From: Macrostomum hystrix
Lineage: Eukaryota > Platyhelminthes > Macrostomidae
Direction of reading: 5' to 3'
Length of the DNA stretch: 64,000 bases
Assembly: GCA_950097015.1 (NCBI GenBank)
Contig: CATNEN010000007.1
Span: 4,154,001-4,218,000 of the forward strand
Shown: one piece after another, positions 11,286 through 22,954 of the stretch
Layout of the letters: each line of letters begins with the position of its first letter
Position numbering within the stretch: the first letter of the stretch is position 1
Notes under the pieces: generated by a model
What the model saw: only the letters and a program-made list of their open reading frames with translations
Databases searched by the model: none
Told to the model about the DNA's origin: nothing
Program-made: the position numbers and the translations under genes

Positions 11286-12487
11286 TGCAGTTTGCTATGC
11301 AGTTTGTGATGCATATCAGCTACTGCAGTTTGTGATGCAGCTACTGCAGTTTGTGATGCAGCTACTGCAGTTTGTGATACATATACTGCAGTTTGTGATA
11401 CATATACTGCAGTTTGTGATACATATACTGCAGTTTGTGATACATATACTGCAGTTTGTGATACATATACTGCATTTTGTGATGCAGCTACTGCAGTTTG
11501 TGATACATATACTGCATTTTGTGATGCAGCTACTGCAGTTTGTGATACATATACTGCAGTTTGTGATACATATACTGCAGTTTGTGATACATATACTGCA
11601 TTTTGTGATGCAGCTACTGCAGTTTGTGATACATATACTGCATTTTGTGATGCAGCTACTGCAGTTTGTGATACATATACTGCAGTTTGTGATGCAGCTA
11701 CTGCAGTTTGTGATACATATACTGCAGTTTGTGATGCATATACTGCAGTTTGTGATGCATATACTGCAGTTTGTGATGCATATCAGCTACATCAGATTGT
11801 GATGCATATCAGCTACATCAGATTGTGATGCATATCAGCTACATCAGATTGTGATGCATATCAGCTACATCAGATTGTGATGCATATCAGCTACATCAGA
11901 TTGTGATGCATATCAGCTACATCAGATTGTGATGCATATCAGCTACATCAGATTGTGATGCATATCAGCTACATCAGATTGTGATGCATATCAGCTACAT
12001 CAGATTGTGATGCATATCAGCTACATCAGATTGTGATGCATATCAGCTACATCAGATTGTGATGCATATCAGCTACATCAGATTGTGATGCATATCAGCT
12101 ACATCAGATTGTGATGCATATCAGCTACATCAGATTGTGATGCAGCTACTGCAGTTTGTGATGCAGCTACTGCAGTTTGTGATGCAGCTACTGCAGTTTG
12201 TGATGCATATCAGCTACTGCAGTTTGTGATGCAGCTACTGCAGTTTGTGATGCATATCAGCTACTGCAGTTTGTGATGCAGCTACTGCAGTTTGTGATGC
12301 ATATCAGCTACTGCAGTTTGTGATGCAGCTACTGCAGTTTGTGATGCATATCAGCTACTGCAGTTTGTGATGCAGCTACTGCAGTTTGTGATGCATATCA
12401 GCTACTGCAGTTTGTGATGCAGCTACTGCAGTTTGTGATGCATATCAGCTACTGCAGTTTGTGATGCAGCTACTGCAGTTTGTGATG
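11286..12487. repeat. Composite tandem array of tgcagtttgtgatgca-type units
   Basis: Three zones are visible. 11286-11780 mixes 18-21-bp units (ctactgcagtttgtgatgca and atacatatactgcagtttgtg). 11781-12140 is a regular 26-27-bp unit (catcagattgtgatgcatat plus cagcta). 12140-12487 alternates short and long units as a two-unit higher-order repeat. All share tgtgatgca. Confidence 0.94.
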
Positions 12488-13741
12488 TTTTGGGGAATCA
12501 AATATGCAATATACTCAGCTAGTTCGAAGCATGTAGCTGTGCTGCAGAAAAAAATTTTGTGGCCTTTCTCCTAGAAAAATAGTGAAAATATTGACATGCT
12601 GACCTGAGTGCAGCAGCTCACACTGCTCAACTCTAGAGTTAATAGACTCGTCCAGGAGTGAAAAAATCTCGGCAAGGGGGAAGCACGCACCGAAGCTATT
12701 GAACGGGTTAGGTCAGCTCGCCTACAAGCTGGACATTCGCATTGAGAATACGATAGAACAAGACGTTAAGGCTGACCATGGCTCATATTGTGTCTGTGGG
12801 CTGTGGGGTGTGTGTCCACCTAGAGGATATTGCTACGGGAAGCACGGAGACCAGATCGAGCATTAATTATTCTACAGCAGATGGCACTGCTCCGTTACAC
12901 CTGTGCACTTTTCTTGTTCTACAATTTCGATTCTTGGTCATTATGGTGTGAAATGTTGACTCGTTTTTTTCAAGAATGCTGCAGATTTTAATTAAAGACA
13001 GCGGCTTGTCTCGCCCAAGTAGCGAACGGCACGTCAAAGGCATTTGTCAATAGTCAAAAGGCTTCAACAAAGACTTATCGATTGTACCCTTAATCTGATG
13101 CGATATAATGCGATACTGAACGCTGTCACACACTCACACAGGTGTGTACATCTGCCCCTGACAATTTCCTCCTCGTCGGGCACTTTACATTTCACACTGT
13201 GTCTTGGAGGTTGGACCTCAAGGTCGTAAATATTACGACAAGCCCCCAAGCCTTCTCTCCACTGCTGCGCCCCAAACGAACGTGGTTTCTCCGCAGAATC
13301 GAGCATATGTAAACATCAGACAGGGCCAAAATGACTTCAATAGAATTTTAATAAATGTGTTCACGAGAACACGTTCTTTGCTAACTCACTTTCTTCTGCT
13401 GAGTGCATTTTTTGAGCAGGCTACATAGTCTGTTGTCACGCTTGCCACCTAACTCCCTTCGCTGTGTCAACAGCTGTTGAGACTATTGGCCCCGTGGTCT
13501 CAGTCACTTTGAGTTGTCACCTGCTTCCCTGTTAGAAGAGGGCCATGCGTGTTTGACAAGGCTTAGCAAATGACAGCTAAAATTAGAATCCTGAGCAAGA
13601 AGATTAGTTCAATAGGGCTACAAAATTTTGAACTCTGACTACGAGCTAGATTAAAATATTTTAGACCATAGACTAAAAATATGAAAATGTTTCAAATGAG
13701 AAATTTGAGTGCAAATTTAAAGTTAAAGTTTAAGATTCTAC
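12488..13741. other. Unassigned spacer with one dispersed repeat
   Basis: Unique DNA containing the R1 copy at 13128-13213. No coding signal convincing enough to annotate. Confidence 0.4.
13128..13213 (+). repeat. Dispersed repeat family R1, copy 2
   Basis: Aligns over about 85 bp with 56053-56143 (same strand) and with the reverse complement of 4046-4127. Shared landmarks are cacacaggtgtgtacatctg, cctgac, and cactgtgtcttgg. Confidence 0.65.
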
Positions 13742-14192
13742 CTAGGACCACTACATGTATAGAAGAAGAAGTACGGGACACTTTGTTTCTTGGAAAAAAA
13801 TTAAAGGATATTTTTCACGGAAAAATGCACCAGCGAGATAGGAATGTTTCATGTTTTTCATTTTAAAATCTTGCCAACTTTTTATGGAAGCAGATCCGAT
13901 GCTGTTCTTTTAATATATCTCGCAAAATTTGTTGCTTCATCGAACTTCGGAAATATTTATTCATGAATAATTTATATTCATTTTATTTTTGTCTACTTAT
14001 CATGACTCACAATAGCAACCAATCAGACATAAAATTAGCCTAGAATTAGCTATTGAAAACATAAAACATAATTTTCGCAATGCACTTATACTTGATTAGA
14101 AAGTGACTGTAAAATTAAGTTAGTCACGAGATAGCTATTGACTGGCTATTGTTTTTCATGATAAATAAGAGAAAATAAAGTGAAGATCTATT

Positions 14193-14345
14193 ATAGCTTT
14201 TTGCGTTCCATTTTGGACAGCGGGCTTTCAATTTCGGCAAGGGTCCATGTGTCAGTCTCCAATCCCCTCCCATTGGTGTCTATGGCCAGAAAATGCACAG
14301 ACCGGCTTTCAAATTCGACAGCGGGCAATCAATTTCGGCATGCAA
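14193..14345 (+). repeat. Inner terminal inverted repeat, left
   Basis: Begins tatagctttttgcgttc and continues through ttttggacagcgggctttca, aatttcggcaagggtc and gtctatggccagaaaatgca. It matches the reverse complement of the right end with few mismatches. Confidence 0.8.
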
Positions 14346-14510
14346 ACGGATTGACTGGAACTTCTCTCTTACTGGCAATCCTCAGCTCGTGGCAGCTGTC
14401 TATGGTAGAAGCAGCTTGACTGCTCGTTAATTTGACAGAGATCACAGTGGGAGAGAGTTTCGCAGCACTGAGTCTTCTCTGTTAAAATCTAACAGTTTAA
14501 CATCGAGCAT

Positions 14511-15570
14511 CGGCAGTATGCAACGATATCCAGAGACAAAAGAGATCTTGCCATCCAGGCTTGGCAGCGCGGAGAGCTCGTGACGGACATATCAAGGATG
14601 CTTGGGGTGAAGCGCTCAACCGTGTACAGCATCTGTCACGCTTTTGACACGGAGGGGAGAAGGTATTCATTGCCTAAGGGTGGTAACAGGCGCCAAAAGC
14701 TCACCAACCCCATGAAGAATTTCCTGATGGCCGTTGAGGACGAGGACCCTTTTGCTACACTGCAGCAGTTGCGTACTCACTTGCTGGCCGAGTTTCAGGG
14801 TACGCTCGATAGTGTTGACATCTCGACCATTTCGAGGGCACTGGACAGTCACCTTTACACAATGAAGTGCCCCTCGAGGGAAGTTGACGTGCTGGCTGCG
14901 AGGAACTCCGATGAGAACAAAGCCAGGAGACAAGATTTCGCCAACTGGTTGGTCAACTTGCCGCCTTTTGTTGAGCTGGTGCATCTTGATGAGTCCGGCT
15001 CGGAGTCTGGACTCGGCGCAGCTTCGGTCGAAGTGTGCGAGGAAAGCCAGTTCTCAGATTGGTGCGTACTCAGAAGAGCCCTGGACTCAACCTCATTCTG
15101 GCAACTTCTCCTACTATCGGCTTGGTGGAGTACATCCTTGAGATCGATTCTGTGAACCGTGAGCGCATGCAGATTTTGGTCCCTTAAATCTGCCAGAGCG
15201 TTGCTGCTCATCTGCCAGAAGGCCATTAGAGTGTGATTCTGCTGGATGGGGATTGGTTTCACCAGGGGTTTCAAGTCCACTGGAATTTGAAGGTCGCATC
15301 AGCTTCCGCGCCTTGCCGCCATACTCACCATTCCTGAACCCAGTGGAGCTGGCACACAGTGCGTTCAAGGCTGCAGTGAAGCGCCAACTGAGTCAGCCAG
15401 TTGTTCAGCAGGAATTTGCTCTTATTCCGGAGGACATGAGCGCTAGGGACAGGAGGATAATGGTGTTGCAGCGCTGTGGTGTTGAGGCAATGGATGCCAT
15501 CACCCAGCAGAAGTGCAGTGCTTGGTTTCAGCACACACTGCGATTCATCCCTCCGTGCTTGGCTACAGAA
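14511..15570 (+). pseudogene. Frameshifted IS630-like DDE transposase
   Basis: The N-terminal part (to about 15000) reads as a helix-turn-helix domain (residues like DLAIQAWQRGEL, then ISRMLGVKRSTVYSICHAF), a linker, and LVHLDESG with the first catalytic Asp. The frame is lost near 15000. The second Asp region, ILLDGDWFHQGF (about 15235), lies in another frame, and the C-terminal LPPYSPFLNPVELAHSAFK motif (about 15310-15370), carrying the catalytic Glu, lies in a third. At least one in-frame stop (near 15186) separates them. No in-frame ATG precedes the HTH, implying another indel. All three DDE residues are recognisable, so decay is recent, but the gene cannot make a functional enzyme as written. 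Confidence 0.82.
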
Positions 15571-15721
15571 AACATTGGGATAAATGTTGATTATCTTTGT
15601 CTTTGTGGTCCGACTTGTTTCACACGTTCGCGACTCTATCGTAGTGTCCCAGTTTGCATTGAATTCATTCAACAAAATGTTCGCGTTTTTTTACTCCGAA
15701 ATATACAGTTTAAATGTTTGC

Positions 15722-16040
15722 TTAAGGCCGAAATTGATTGCCCGCTGTTGAATTTGAAAGCCCGTCTGTGCATTTTCTGGCCATAGACACCAATGAGAGG
15801 AGATGGGAGACTGACACATAGACCCTTGCCGAAATTGATTGCCCGCTGTTGAATTTGAAAGCCCGTCTGTGCATTTTCTGGCCATAGACACCAATGGGAG
15901 GGGATGGGAGACTGACACATAGACCCTTGCCGAAATTGATTGCCCGCTGTTGAATTTGAAAGCCCGTCTGTGCATTTTCTGGCCATAGACACCAATGGGA
16001 GGAGATGGGAGACTGACACATAGACCCTTGCCGAAATTGA
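15722..16040. repeat. ~113-bp subterminal direct repeat, three copies
   Basis: Three near-identical copies of a unit containing ccgaaattgattgcccgctg, tgtgcattttctggccatag and gactgacacatagacccttg. Each is the reverse complement of the single left subterminal segment. Confidence 0.93.
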
Positions 16041-16297
16041 AAGCCCGCTGTCCAAAATTGAACGCAAAAAGCTATATAAAAAAATGAAGCTTTCTAAAAT
16101 TCGTTGAAGCAACATGTTTTGCGAGATATATTAAAAGAAAAGCATTGGATCTGATTCCAGAAAAAGTTATCAACTTATTAATGTGAAAAACATAAAAAGT
16201 TCATATCTCGCTGGTGAATTTTTTTCGTGAAAATCAGCATTTTATATAAAAAAATTCCAAGAAACGAAGTGTCCCATATCCTAGTGGTCTAGTGGTC

Positions 16298-16994
16298 ATT
16301 GTATTATGCTCATAGTTTAACTTAATATAAAAAATCTGCCTTTTTAAATGAAAAATAAATTTCAACATCTTAAAAAATGCAGAAATTTCTCACACAAAAA
16401 TAATTTTTAATATGTCAACTCAAGAATGGCTTGTTTACAAAGCGTCCAAGTAGGCCGTTTGAAAACAATATACATGAGCTGTATTATTAAGGAACTTGAA
16501 ATTCTCGGTAAAAAAAATTTAACCAGCCCGAATTTAATTAATTTAGCTTCCAGTAAAAAGTTGCTCCTATATTTCATGTCTAGGGAAAACATTGTTGTCT
16601 CTTGTCTTTCGAAAAAATCACTGAATGGTTTTATTGATACCTGCAATATTTCAATCATTATAAATTCTTTTTCTGCTAGATGATTTTTTCACTGAAAGAG
16701 CACTAGAAAACGATTGATTTGAGAACAATAGGCAATAATTCTAGATATAGACACTCTCCCATTTACCGCCAATTTGAGTAGGCATTAATCAGTTTGATTG
16801 GGAGGAATTGTCAGATCGACTGAGCAATTTCACATAAAACTTTATGGATTAGAGAAGGCTGGGAATGGAGCCCCAGACGCAATCCATCAAACTGGCTGAG
16901 AACGAAGCACTTACCTACCTGCGCTGCAGTTTTGCTCAGTTGCTTAGCAACGGCCTCTCATTTCTGAGACACACTTTAATAGCGCAAATTGTTC
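16298..16994. other. Unassigned AT-rich sequence
   Basis: AT-rich unique DNA. A pair of opposite-strand frames at 16407-16683 has no recognisable similarity. Confidence 0.4.
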
Positions 16995-17515
16995 CGAGGT
17001 GAGAGTGGGATGAGGCAGTGGTGAGAGTGGCATGAGGTAGTGGTGAGAGTGGCATGAGGCAGTGGTGAGAGTGGGATGAGGTAGTGGTGAGAGTGGCATG
17101 AGGCAGTGGTGAGAGTGGCATGAGGCAGTGACAGGCACTGGTGAGAGTGGTGCGAGGCATTGGTGAGAGTGGGGCGAGGCAGTGGTGAGAGTGGGGCGAG
17201 GCAGTGGTGAGAGTGGGATGAGGCAGTGACAGGCACTGGTGAGAGTGGTGCGAGGCATTGGTGAGAGTGGGGCGAGGCAGTGGTGAGAGTGGTGCGAGGC
17301 ATTGGCGAGAGTGGCATGAGGCAGTGGTGAGAGTGGGATGAGGCAGTGACAGGCACTGGTGAGAGTGGGGCGAGGCAGTGGTGAGAGTGGTGCGAGGCAT
17401 TGGTGAGAGTGGCATGAGGCAGTGGTGAGAGTGGCATGAGGCACTGGTGAGAGTGGGATGAGGCAGTGGTGAGAGTGGGGCGAGGCAGTGACAGGCACTG
17501 GTGAGAGTGGGTGAC
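16995..17515. repeat. 22-bp minisatellite (gtgagagtggcatgaggcagtg)
   Basis: About 24 copies of a 22-bp unit with variants gggatg, gggcga, ggtgcg, and an inserted acaggcactg in five places. The 22-bp period keeps all minus frames open. Confidence 0.95.
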
Positions 17516-18175
17516 AGACGCAGATCGCCCACAATGCCGCGGAATCGAGCTCAGACCTTGTGAGATGGCTTGTAGCGAATGGAACCGGATGTCTTGTTGA
17601 CTGCGGCCCGTGCAGCCGTGCAGTTCCCCTTTGAGTGTTTGCAGCTTCTCTGAAATCTTTCTGCTGGCCAGCGCACAGATTCTTCAAATCATTCCGCCGA
17701 GGCTTAATTGTGCCCAGAAGCACAAAGTCCCCCTGAGCTCATCCATTGCGATTCTTCATCCCCCTGTTCCGCCGGGGATCACGCGGGTGATATTAGCGAT
17801 ATGTATCCGAATGAGCGATGGCTTTATCTGTTCTGCGGGCCCCAACGGCCAACTTCTGCCTCAAGGAGGCGATCATCTCACAGAGTTATTACCCCATAAC
17901 TGCTTAGATGCGGTGTCTGTTCAGCCAGCAAAAGCAGAGGGAAAAAGCTGGGTCATTGTTCATAGATTGGCAGCCAAATCAAAGCAGATTTCTGGGGATT
18001 TCGCTTGAACTAAACGGGATTCTGTGGACTAGATGTTGCTTACATACTACTGGCGGGAGGCGAAACGCGTCAGGCCCCTATCGCAACCCCAGGATAATAG
18101 AGAAGGGCTCAGCCTGGGGGGTAACCCCGCGCCAGCAGCAGCAGGCAGGTTCGGCTGGGTCTGCGTTAGCAACCT
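17516..18175. other. Unassigned spacer
   Basis: Unique DNA between arrays; no recognised gene. The right end (18060-18175) may belong to the retroelement fragment interrupted by the 39-bp array. Confidence 0.35.
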
Positions 18176-18177
18176 TC

Positions 18178-19005
18178 ATCCTGCCGGTGTGCCGAATGAA
18201 GGCATAGAGCTCTCGGATCCTGCCGGTGTGCCGAATGAAGGCATGGAGCTCTCGGATCCTGCCGGTGTGCCGAATGAAGGCATGGAGCTCTCGGATCCTG
18301 CCGGTGTGCCGAATGAAGGCATGGAGCTCTCGGATCCTGCCGGTGTGCCGAATGAAGGCATGGAGCTCTCGGATTCTGCCGGTGTGCCGAATGAAGGCAT
18401 GGAGCTCTCGGATCCTGCCGGTGTGCCGAATGAAGGCATGGAGCTCTCGGATCCTGCCGGTGTGCCGAATGAAGGCATGGAGCTCTCGGATTCTGCCGGT
18501 GTGCCGAATGAAGGCATGGAGCTCTCGGATCCTGCCGGTGTGCCGAATGAAGGCATGGAGCTCTCGGATCCTGCCGGTGTGCCGAATGAAGGCATGGAGC
18601 TCTCGGATCCTGCCGGTGTGCCGAATGAAGGCATGGAGCTCTCGGATCCTGCCGGTGTGCCGAATGAAGGCATGGAGCTCTCGGATCCTGCCGGTGTGCC
18701 GAATGAAGGCATGGAGCTCTCGGATCCTGCCGGTGTGCCGAATGAAGGCATGGAGCTCTCGGATCCTGCCGGTGTGCCGAATGAAGGCATGGAGCTCTCG
18801 GATCCTGCCGGTGTGCCGAATGAAGGCATGGAGCTCTCGGATCCTGCCGGTGTGCCGAATGAAGGCATGGAGCTCTCGGATCCTGCCGGTGTGCCGAATG
18901 AAGGCATGGAGCTCTCGGATCCTGCCGGTGTGCCGAATGAAGGCATGGAGCTCTCGGATCCTGCCGGTGTGCCGAATGAAGGCATGGAGCTCTCGGATCC
19001 TCTCC
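18178..19005. repeat. 39-bp minisatellite, about 21 copies
   Basis: Nearly perfect copies of a 39-bp unit containing gatcctgccggtgtgccgaa and tgaaggcatggagctctcg. 39 bp is 13 codons and the unit lacks stops in most frames, so long frames exist on both strands. Copies differ mainly by gatcct/gattct, which indicates recent expansion. Confidence 0.97.
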
Positions 19006-19511
19006 GGAGTGGTCAGCTCGTCGATCCCCTGGGTGTGGCCAAGGTGCAGCCTGCAGCCAGGTGGGGATGCGCATAGTTCGGAGTGATAAATGACTTTGGA
19101 AGAAGCCCTGACCTGTGTTGGCCACGCACATCCCCCTAAGGCCGGTTCTGTTGAGAGACAGCAGGTAATCAGAGACTTTCGGTCAATTCCAGGCATCGCG
19201 GAGCGTGCTTGCCTGTAGTCGCCGTTTCCAGGATTGTTAATATCCTTGGCGAGCTGATCAACGAGCTCGTTGCCAAGGATGTTGCTGTGCCCCAGGGTCC
19301 AGACCAGGTTGACCCTGTTGGGGACCGCTAGGCTTTGCATGCTGTTGAAGCACTCTGCACTTTGACTTCGCCGGTTGACACCGACATCCGTCGTGTGGCT
19401 GTCGCGCTCGGGCATGGCGGTGGCAAATCCACGCTTGATTTTTAGAATAGGGGGCTGGTGGTCTACATCGTTCAAGCCGATGTGGCTAAGGTTCCGACGG
19501 ATGTAGTCCAC
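19006..19511 (-). pseudogene. Retroelement RNase H fragment
   Basis: A minus-strand open frame entering from about 19511 contains VNLVWTLGHSNILGNELVD followed by QLAKD (about 19313-19242). This matches the RNase H-type W-x-x-GH-x-x-x-x-GN-x-x-x-D-x-LA block found at the end of some non-LTR retrotransposon polyproteins (and in Pao-like elements). The upstream catalytic region is only partly visible and no reverse transcriptase was found. The frame runs into the 39-bp array, so the original C-terminus is lost or buried. Confidence 0.62.
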
Positions 19512-19534
19512 GTGAGGATCAGGGTTTTTTTGAT

Positions 19535-19637
19535 CCAGCCTGTGACAGTCACTCTGCCTCCTCCCCCTCTCAGCCTGTGCCAGTCACTCTGCCTCCTCCC
19601 CCTCTCAGCCTGTGCCAGTCACTCTGCCTCCTCCCCA
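19535..19637. repeat. ~35-bp tandem repeat, three copies
   Basis: Three copies of cagcctgtgccagtcactct followed by gcctcctccccctct. Confidence 0.92.
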
Positions 19638-19934
19638 TTTAGTATTTTAAAGAGTCCACTAAATGACTGAATAATGTGTATGTGCGGGCGACTAGCCACC
19701 CATTAATTTACGAAAAACACAAAAGCATCTACAGCAAAAAACACTTCCCCAGATGGGTATTATCTTTAAGCAAAACGAAACACTAAATTGAACCGATTCA
19801 ACCATCAATGACGGGCGGAATAGAGCTGAATAATAGAATAAATATTATTGCAATCACTTGATGGTCTTGATTAATCAGAAACACGCTCGTATAAAGTACA
19901 TTCCATGGAGGTTACACTATACTTCGCAACCCTT

Positions 19935-21790
19935 CAGGATCTTACTTTCAAAATCTCACCCCTTCTGAATCCTACTGTCAAAGTCTCACCCCATCTAAAC
20001 CCTACTGTCAAAGTCTCACCCCTTCTGAACCCTACTGTCAAAGTCTCCCCCCTTCTGAACCCTACTGTCAAAGTTTCCCCCCTTCTGAACCCTACTGTCA
20101 AAGTCTCACCCCATCTAAACCCTACTTAAAAAACTGACCCCCTTCTGAACCCTACTGTCAAAGTCTCACCCCTTCTGAACCCTACTGTCAAAGTCTCACC
20201 CCTTCTGAACCCTACTGTCAAAGTCTCACCCCTTCTGAACCCTACTGTCAAAGTCTCACCCCCTCTGAACCCTACTGTCAAAGTCTCACCCCTTCTGAAC
20301 CCTACTGTCAAAGTCTCACCCCTTCTGAACCCTACTGTCAAAGTCTCACCCCATCTAAACCCTACTTAAAAAACTGACCCCCTTCTGAACCCTACTGTCA
20401 AAGTCTCACCCCTTCTGAACCCTACTGTCAAAGTCTCACCCCTTCTGAACCCTACTGTCAAAGTCTCACCCCTTCTGAACCCTACTGTCAAAGTCTCACC
20501 CCCTCTGAACCCAACTGTCAAAGTCTCACCCCTTCTGAACCCTACTGTCAAAGTCTCACCCCTTCTGAACCCTACTGTCAAAGTCTAACCCCATCTGAAC
20601 CTTACTGTCAAAGTCTCACACCTTCTGAACCCTACTGTCAAAGTCTCACCCCTTCTGAACCCTACTGTCAAAGTCTCACCCCCTCTGAACCCTACTGTCA
20701 AAGTCTCACCCCTTCGGAACCCTACTGTCAAAGTCTCACCCCTTCTGAACCCTACTGTCAAAGTCTCACCCCTTCTGAACCCTACTGTCAAAGTCTCACC
20801 CCCTCTGAACCCTACTGTCAAAGTCTCACCCCTTCTGAACCCTACTGTCAAAGTCTCACCCCATCTGAACCCTACTGTCAAAGTCTCACCCCTTCTTAAC
20901 CCTACTGTCAAAGTCTCACCCTTTCTGAACCCTACTGTCAAAGTCTCACCCCTTCTGAACCCTACTGTCAAAGTCTCACCCCTTCTGAACCCTACTGTCA
21001 AAGTCTCACCCCTTCTGAACCCTACTGTCAAAGTCTCACCCCTTCTGAACCCTACTGTCAAAGTCTCACCCTTTCTGAACCCTACTGTCAAAGTCTCACC
21101 CCTTCTGAACCCTACTGTCAAAGTCTCACCCCATCTGAACCCTACTGTCAAAGTCTCACCCCTTCTGAACCCTACTGTCAAAGTCTCACCCCTTCTGAAC
21201 CCTACTGTCAAAGTCTCACCCCTTCTTAACCCTACTGTCAAAGTCTCACCCCTTCTGAACCCTACTGTCAAAGTCTCACCCCTTCTGAACCCTACTGTCA
21301 AAGTCTCACCCCTTCTGAACCCTACTGTCAAAGTCTCACCCCATCTGAACCCTACTGTCAAAGTCTAACCCCATCTGAACCTTACTGTCAAAGTTTCACC
21401 CCATCTGAACCCTACTGTCAAAGTCTCACCCCATCTGAACCCTACTGTCAAAGTCTCACCCCATCTGAACCCTACTGTCAAAGTTTCACCCCTTCTGAAC
21501 CTTACTGTCAAAGTTTCACCCCATCTGAACCCTACTGTCAAAGTTTCACCCCTTCTGAACCTTACTGTCAAAGTTTCACCCCTTCTGAACCCTACTGTCA
21601 AAGTCTCACCCCTTCTGAACCCTACTGTCAAAGTCTCACCCCATCTAAACCCTACTTAAAAAAACTCACCCCTTCTGAACCGTAATCTCACCCCCTCTCA
21701 ACCCTAATCTCACCCCTTCTGAACCCTAATCTCACCCCTTCTGAACCCTAATCTCACCCCTTCTGAACCCTAATCTCACCCCTTCTGAAC
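19935..21790. repeat. 30-bp minisatellite with 240-bp higher-order block
   Basis: About 60 copies of a 30-bp unit (aaagtctcaccccttctgaa plus ccctactgtc). Two consecutive 240-bp blocks (20112-20351 and 20352-20591) share the same order of variant units, each starting with the same aberrant unit (atctaaaccctacttaaaaa). The aberrant unit appears again at about 21640 near the right end, after which units shorten to about 22 bp. Confidence 0.97.
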
Positions 21791-22349
21791 TTTACTTTAA
21801 AGAAATTATTTCTGTGGGCACACTTTTTAAATTAGCCTCTTTTTATAAAAAAATCGCTCCTTTTCAGAGTTTTCTCATCTGCTAAGATAATCTGCTGAGA
21901 TAAGAAAAATATTTTAACTTCAGAATTTATACTATTTTCTGTCTCATAGATTTTTGTCATCATGTTTTTATAACCTCAAAATCTCAACCTTTCTATTTAA
22001 GAAAAAGCATAGTGCATTAGAAGACGAAAACAGAAATTCAGGAGAAAAATGACAGTTTTTGGCTGCGAAACACTCACGCGCCCTACTTACGCTACTCGCA
22101 AGTAGGCAGAAGCGAGTCAATTCGGAAAATTCTGAGTACGATGCAAATACTTGTCATTGGCTCACAGCAGAGAGGATCATTGGTTCAATAAACGAGCAAC
22201 GCGAGTGCATTAGAAAATCACCGTTTGGAAACTGCCGCGGTATAACCAACAAAAATCATTCGGTTTCCTAGGATTAACAACCAGGCATTAATCCGCGGAT
22301 TAACATGCCATATTTGATCAGTGGATTAATACAAAGACTTTTAATCTAT
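21791..22349. other. Unassigned AT-rich spacer
   Basis: AT-rich unique DNA with several attaatccgcggattaa-like palindromic bits near 22280 and 22670. No gene recognised. Confidence 0.4.
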
Positions 22350-22610
22350 GCTATAAGGAGTTGCAGCCTAGTGGTTTAGGTGTCGGACTCACGACTAGAA
22401 AGTCGTTGGTTCGATTCCCGACTCTATTTGAACAGTTGGCTTCCTTTAGCAAGACAAGGAATTGCTTCAGTTCACCCAGCTGGTTAATGGGTACCAGCAT
22501 TAACTTGGATAATTGAGGGTGGATGCAACGGCCTCCCAGGTCTATGGTCTGAACACCCGTACACAGCCTTCACATTGTCGGCAGAAAATCTGGTCCAATA
22601 GAGGCAGTGT
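22350..22610 (+). mobile_element. tRNA-derived SINE, copy 1
   Basis: The head (22355-22430) has an A-box-like cctagtggtttagg and a perfect B box ggttcgattcc. It is followed by a body with agcaagaca, ttcagttcaccc and a variable tail. The body aligns with 60318-60400. The cloverleaf is degenerate, so it is not a functional tRNA gene. Confidence 0.72.
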
Positions 22611-22828
22611 TAATCATCTATTATTAATTTATTACATATTACTGTACATATTAAGACCCAGAAGTTAATCCGCGGATTAATGTCTGCATACTTAAAACCG
22701 AGCATAAAATCCGGACTTTATCAATTTAATCCAAGAATTGGCTTTTGAACTAAAATCCAGGGATTAGCAACAAGATGTTGTTTTTGGGACTAGACTAAAG
22801 ATCGTCCGTCTAGAGCGTAGCTCTGCTT

Positions 22829-22889
<61 letters not shown>

Positions 22890-22916
22890 GCAGCAGCAGC
22901 AGCAGCAGCAGCAGCC

Positions 22917-22953
<37 letters not shown>
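22829..22953. repeat. (CTG)n tract in the UBE4A 3' UTR (about 40 triplets)
   Basis: Read on the minus strand this is a CTG run beginning a few bases after the UBE4A stop codon (22957-22955), with two CGG interruptions (seen as ccg on the plus strand near 22879 and 22915). On the plus strand it is CAG. Confidence 0.95.

Positions 22954-22954
<1 letters not shown>

Larger units (their letters stand above)
13742..16297. mobile_element. Composite Tc1/mariner-superfamily (IS630-like) DNA transposon
   Basis: Two nested inverted-repeat pairs are visible. The outer pair joins 13742-13945 with the reverse complement of about 16095-16297, sharing ggaccact near the tips, gggacactttgtttcttgg and ttttaatatatctcgcaaaa. 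The inner pair starts at tatagctttttgcgttc (about 14193) and matches the reverse complement ending about 16075 over more than 100 bp, including ttttggacagcgggctttca. Inside lies a broken transposase (14511-15570). The right inner end carries three direct copies of a ~113-bp subterminal unit (15725-16035); the left has one. Either this is one element with long compound ends or an IS630-like transposon inserted in an older inverted-repeat element. A related left end occurs alone at 38085-38445. Confidence 0.8.

Noticed and set aside
18033-19511. Large repeat proteins on both strands of the 39-bp array
   Set aside because: Open in five frames because the unit lacks stops; only the RNase H flank has recognisable content.
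22355-22432. Functional tRNA gene
   Set aside because: Good B box but poor acceptor and anticodon stems, plus a SINE body downstream.
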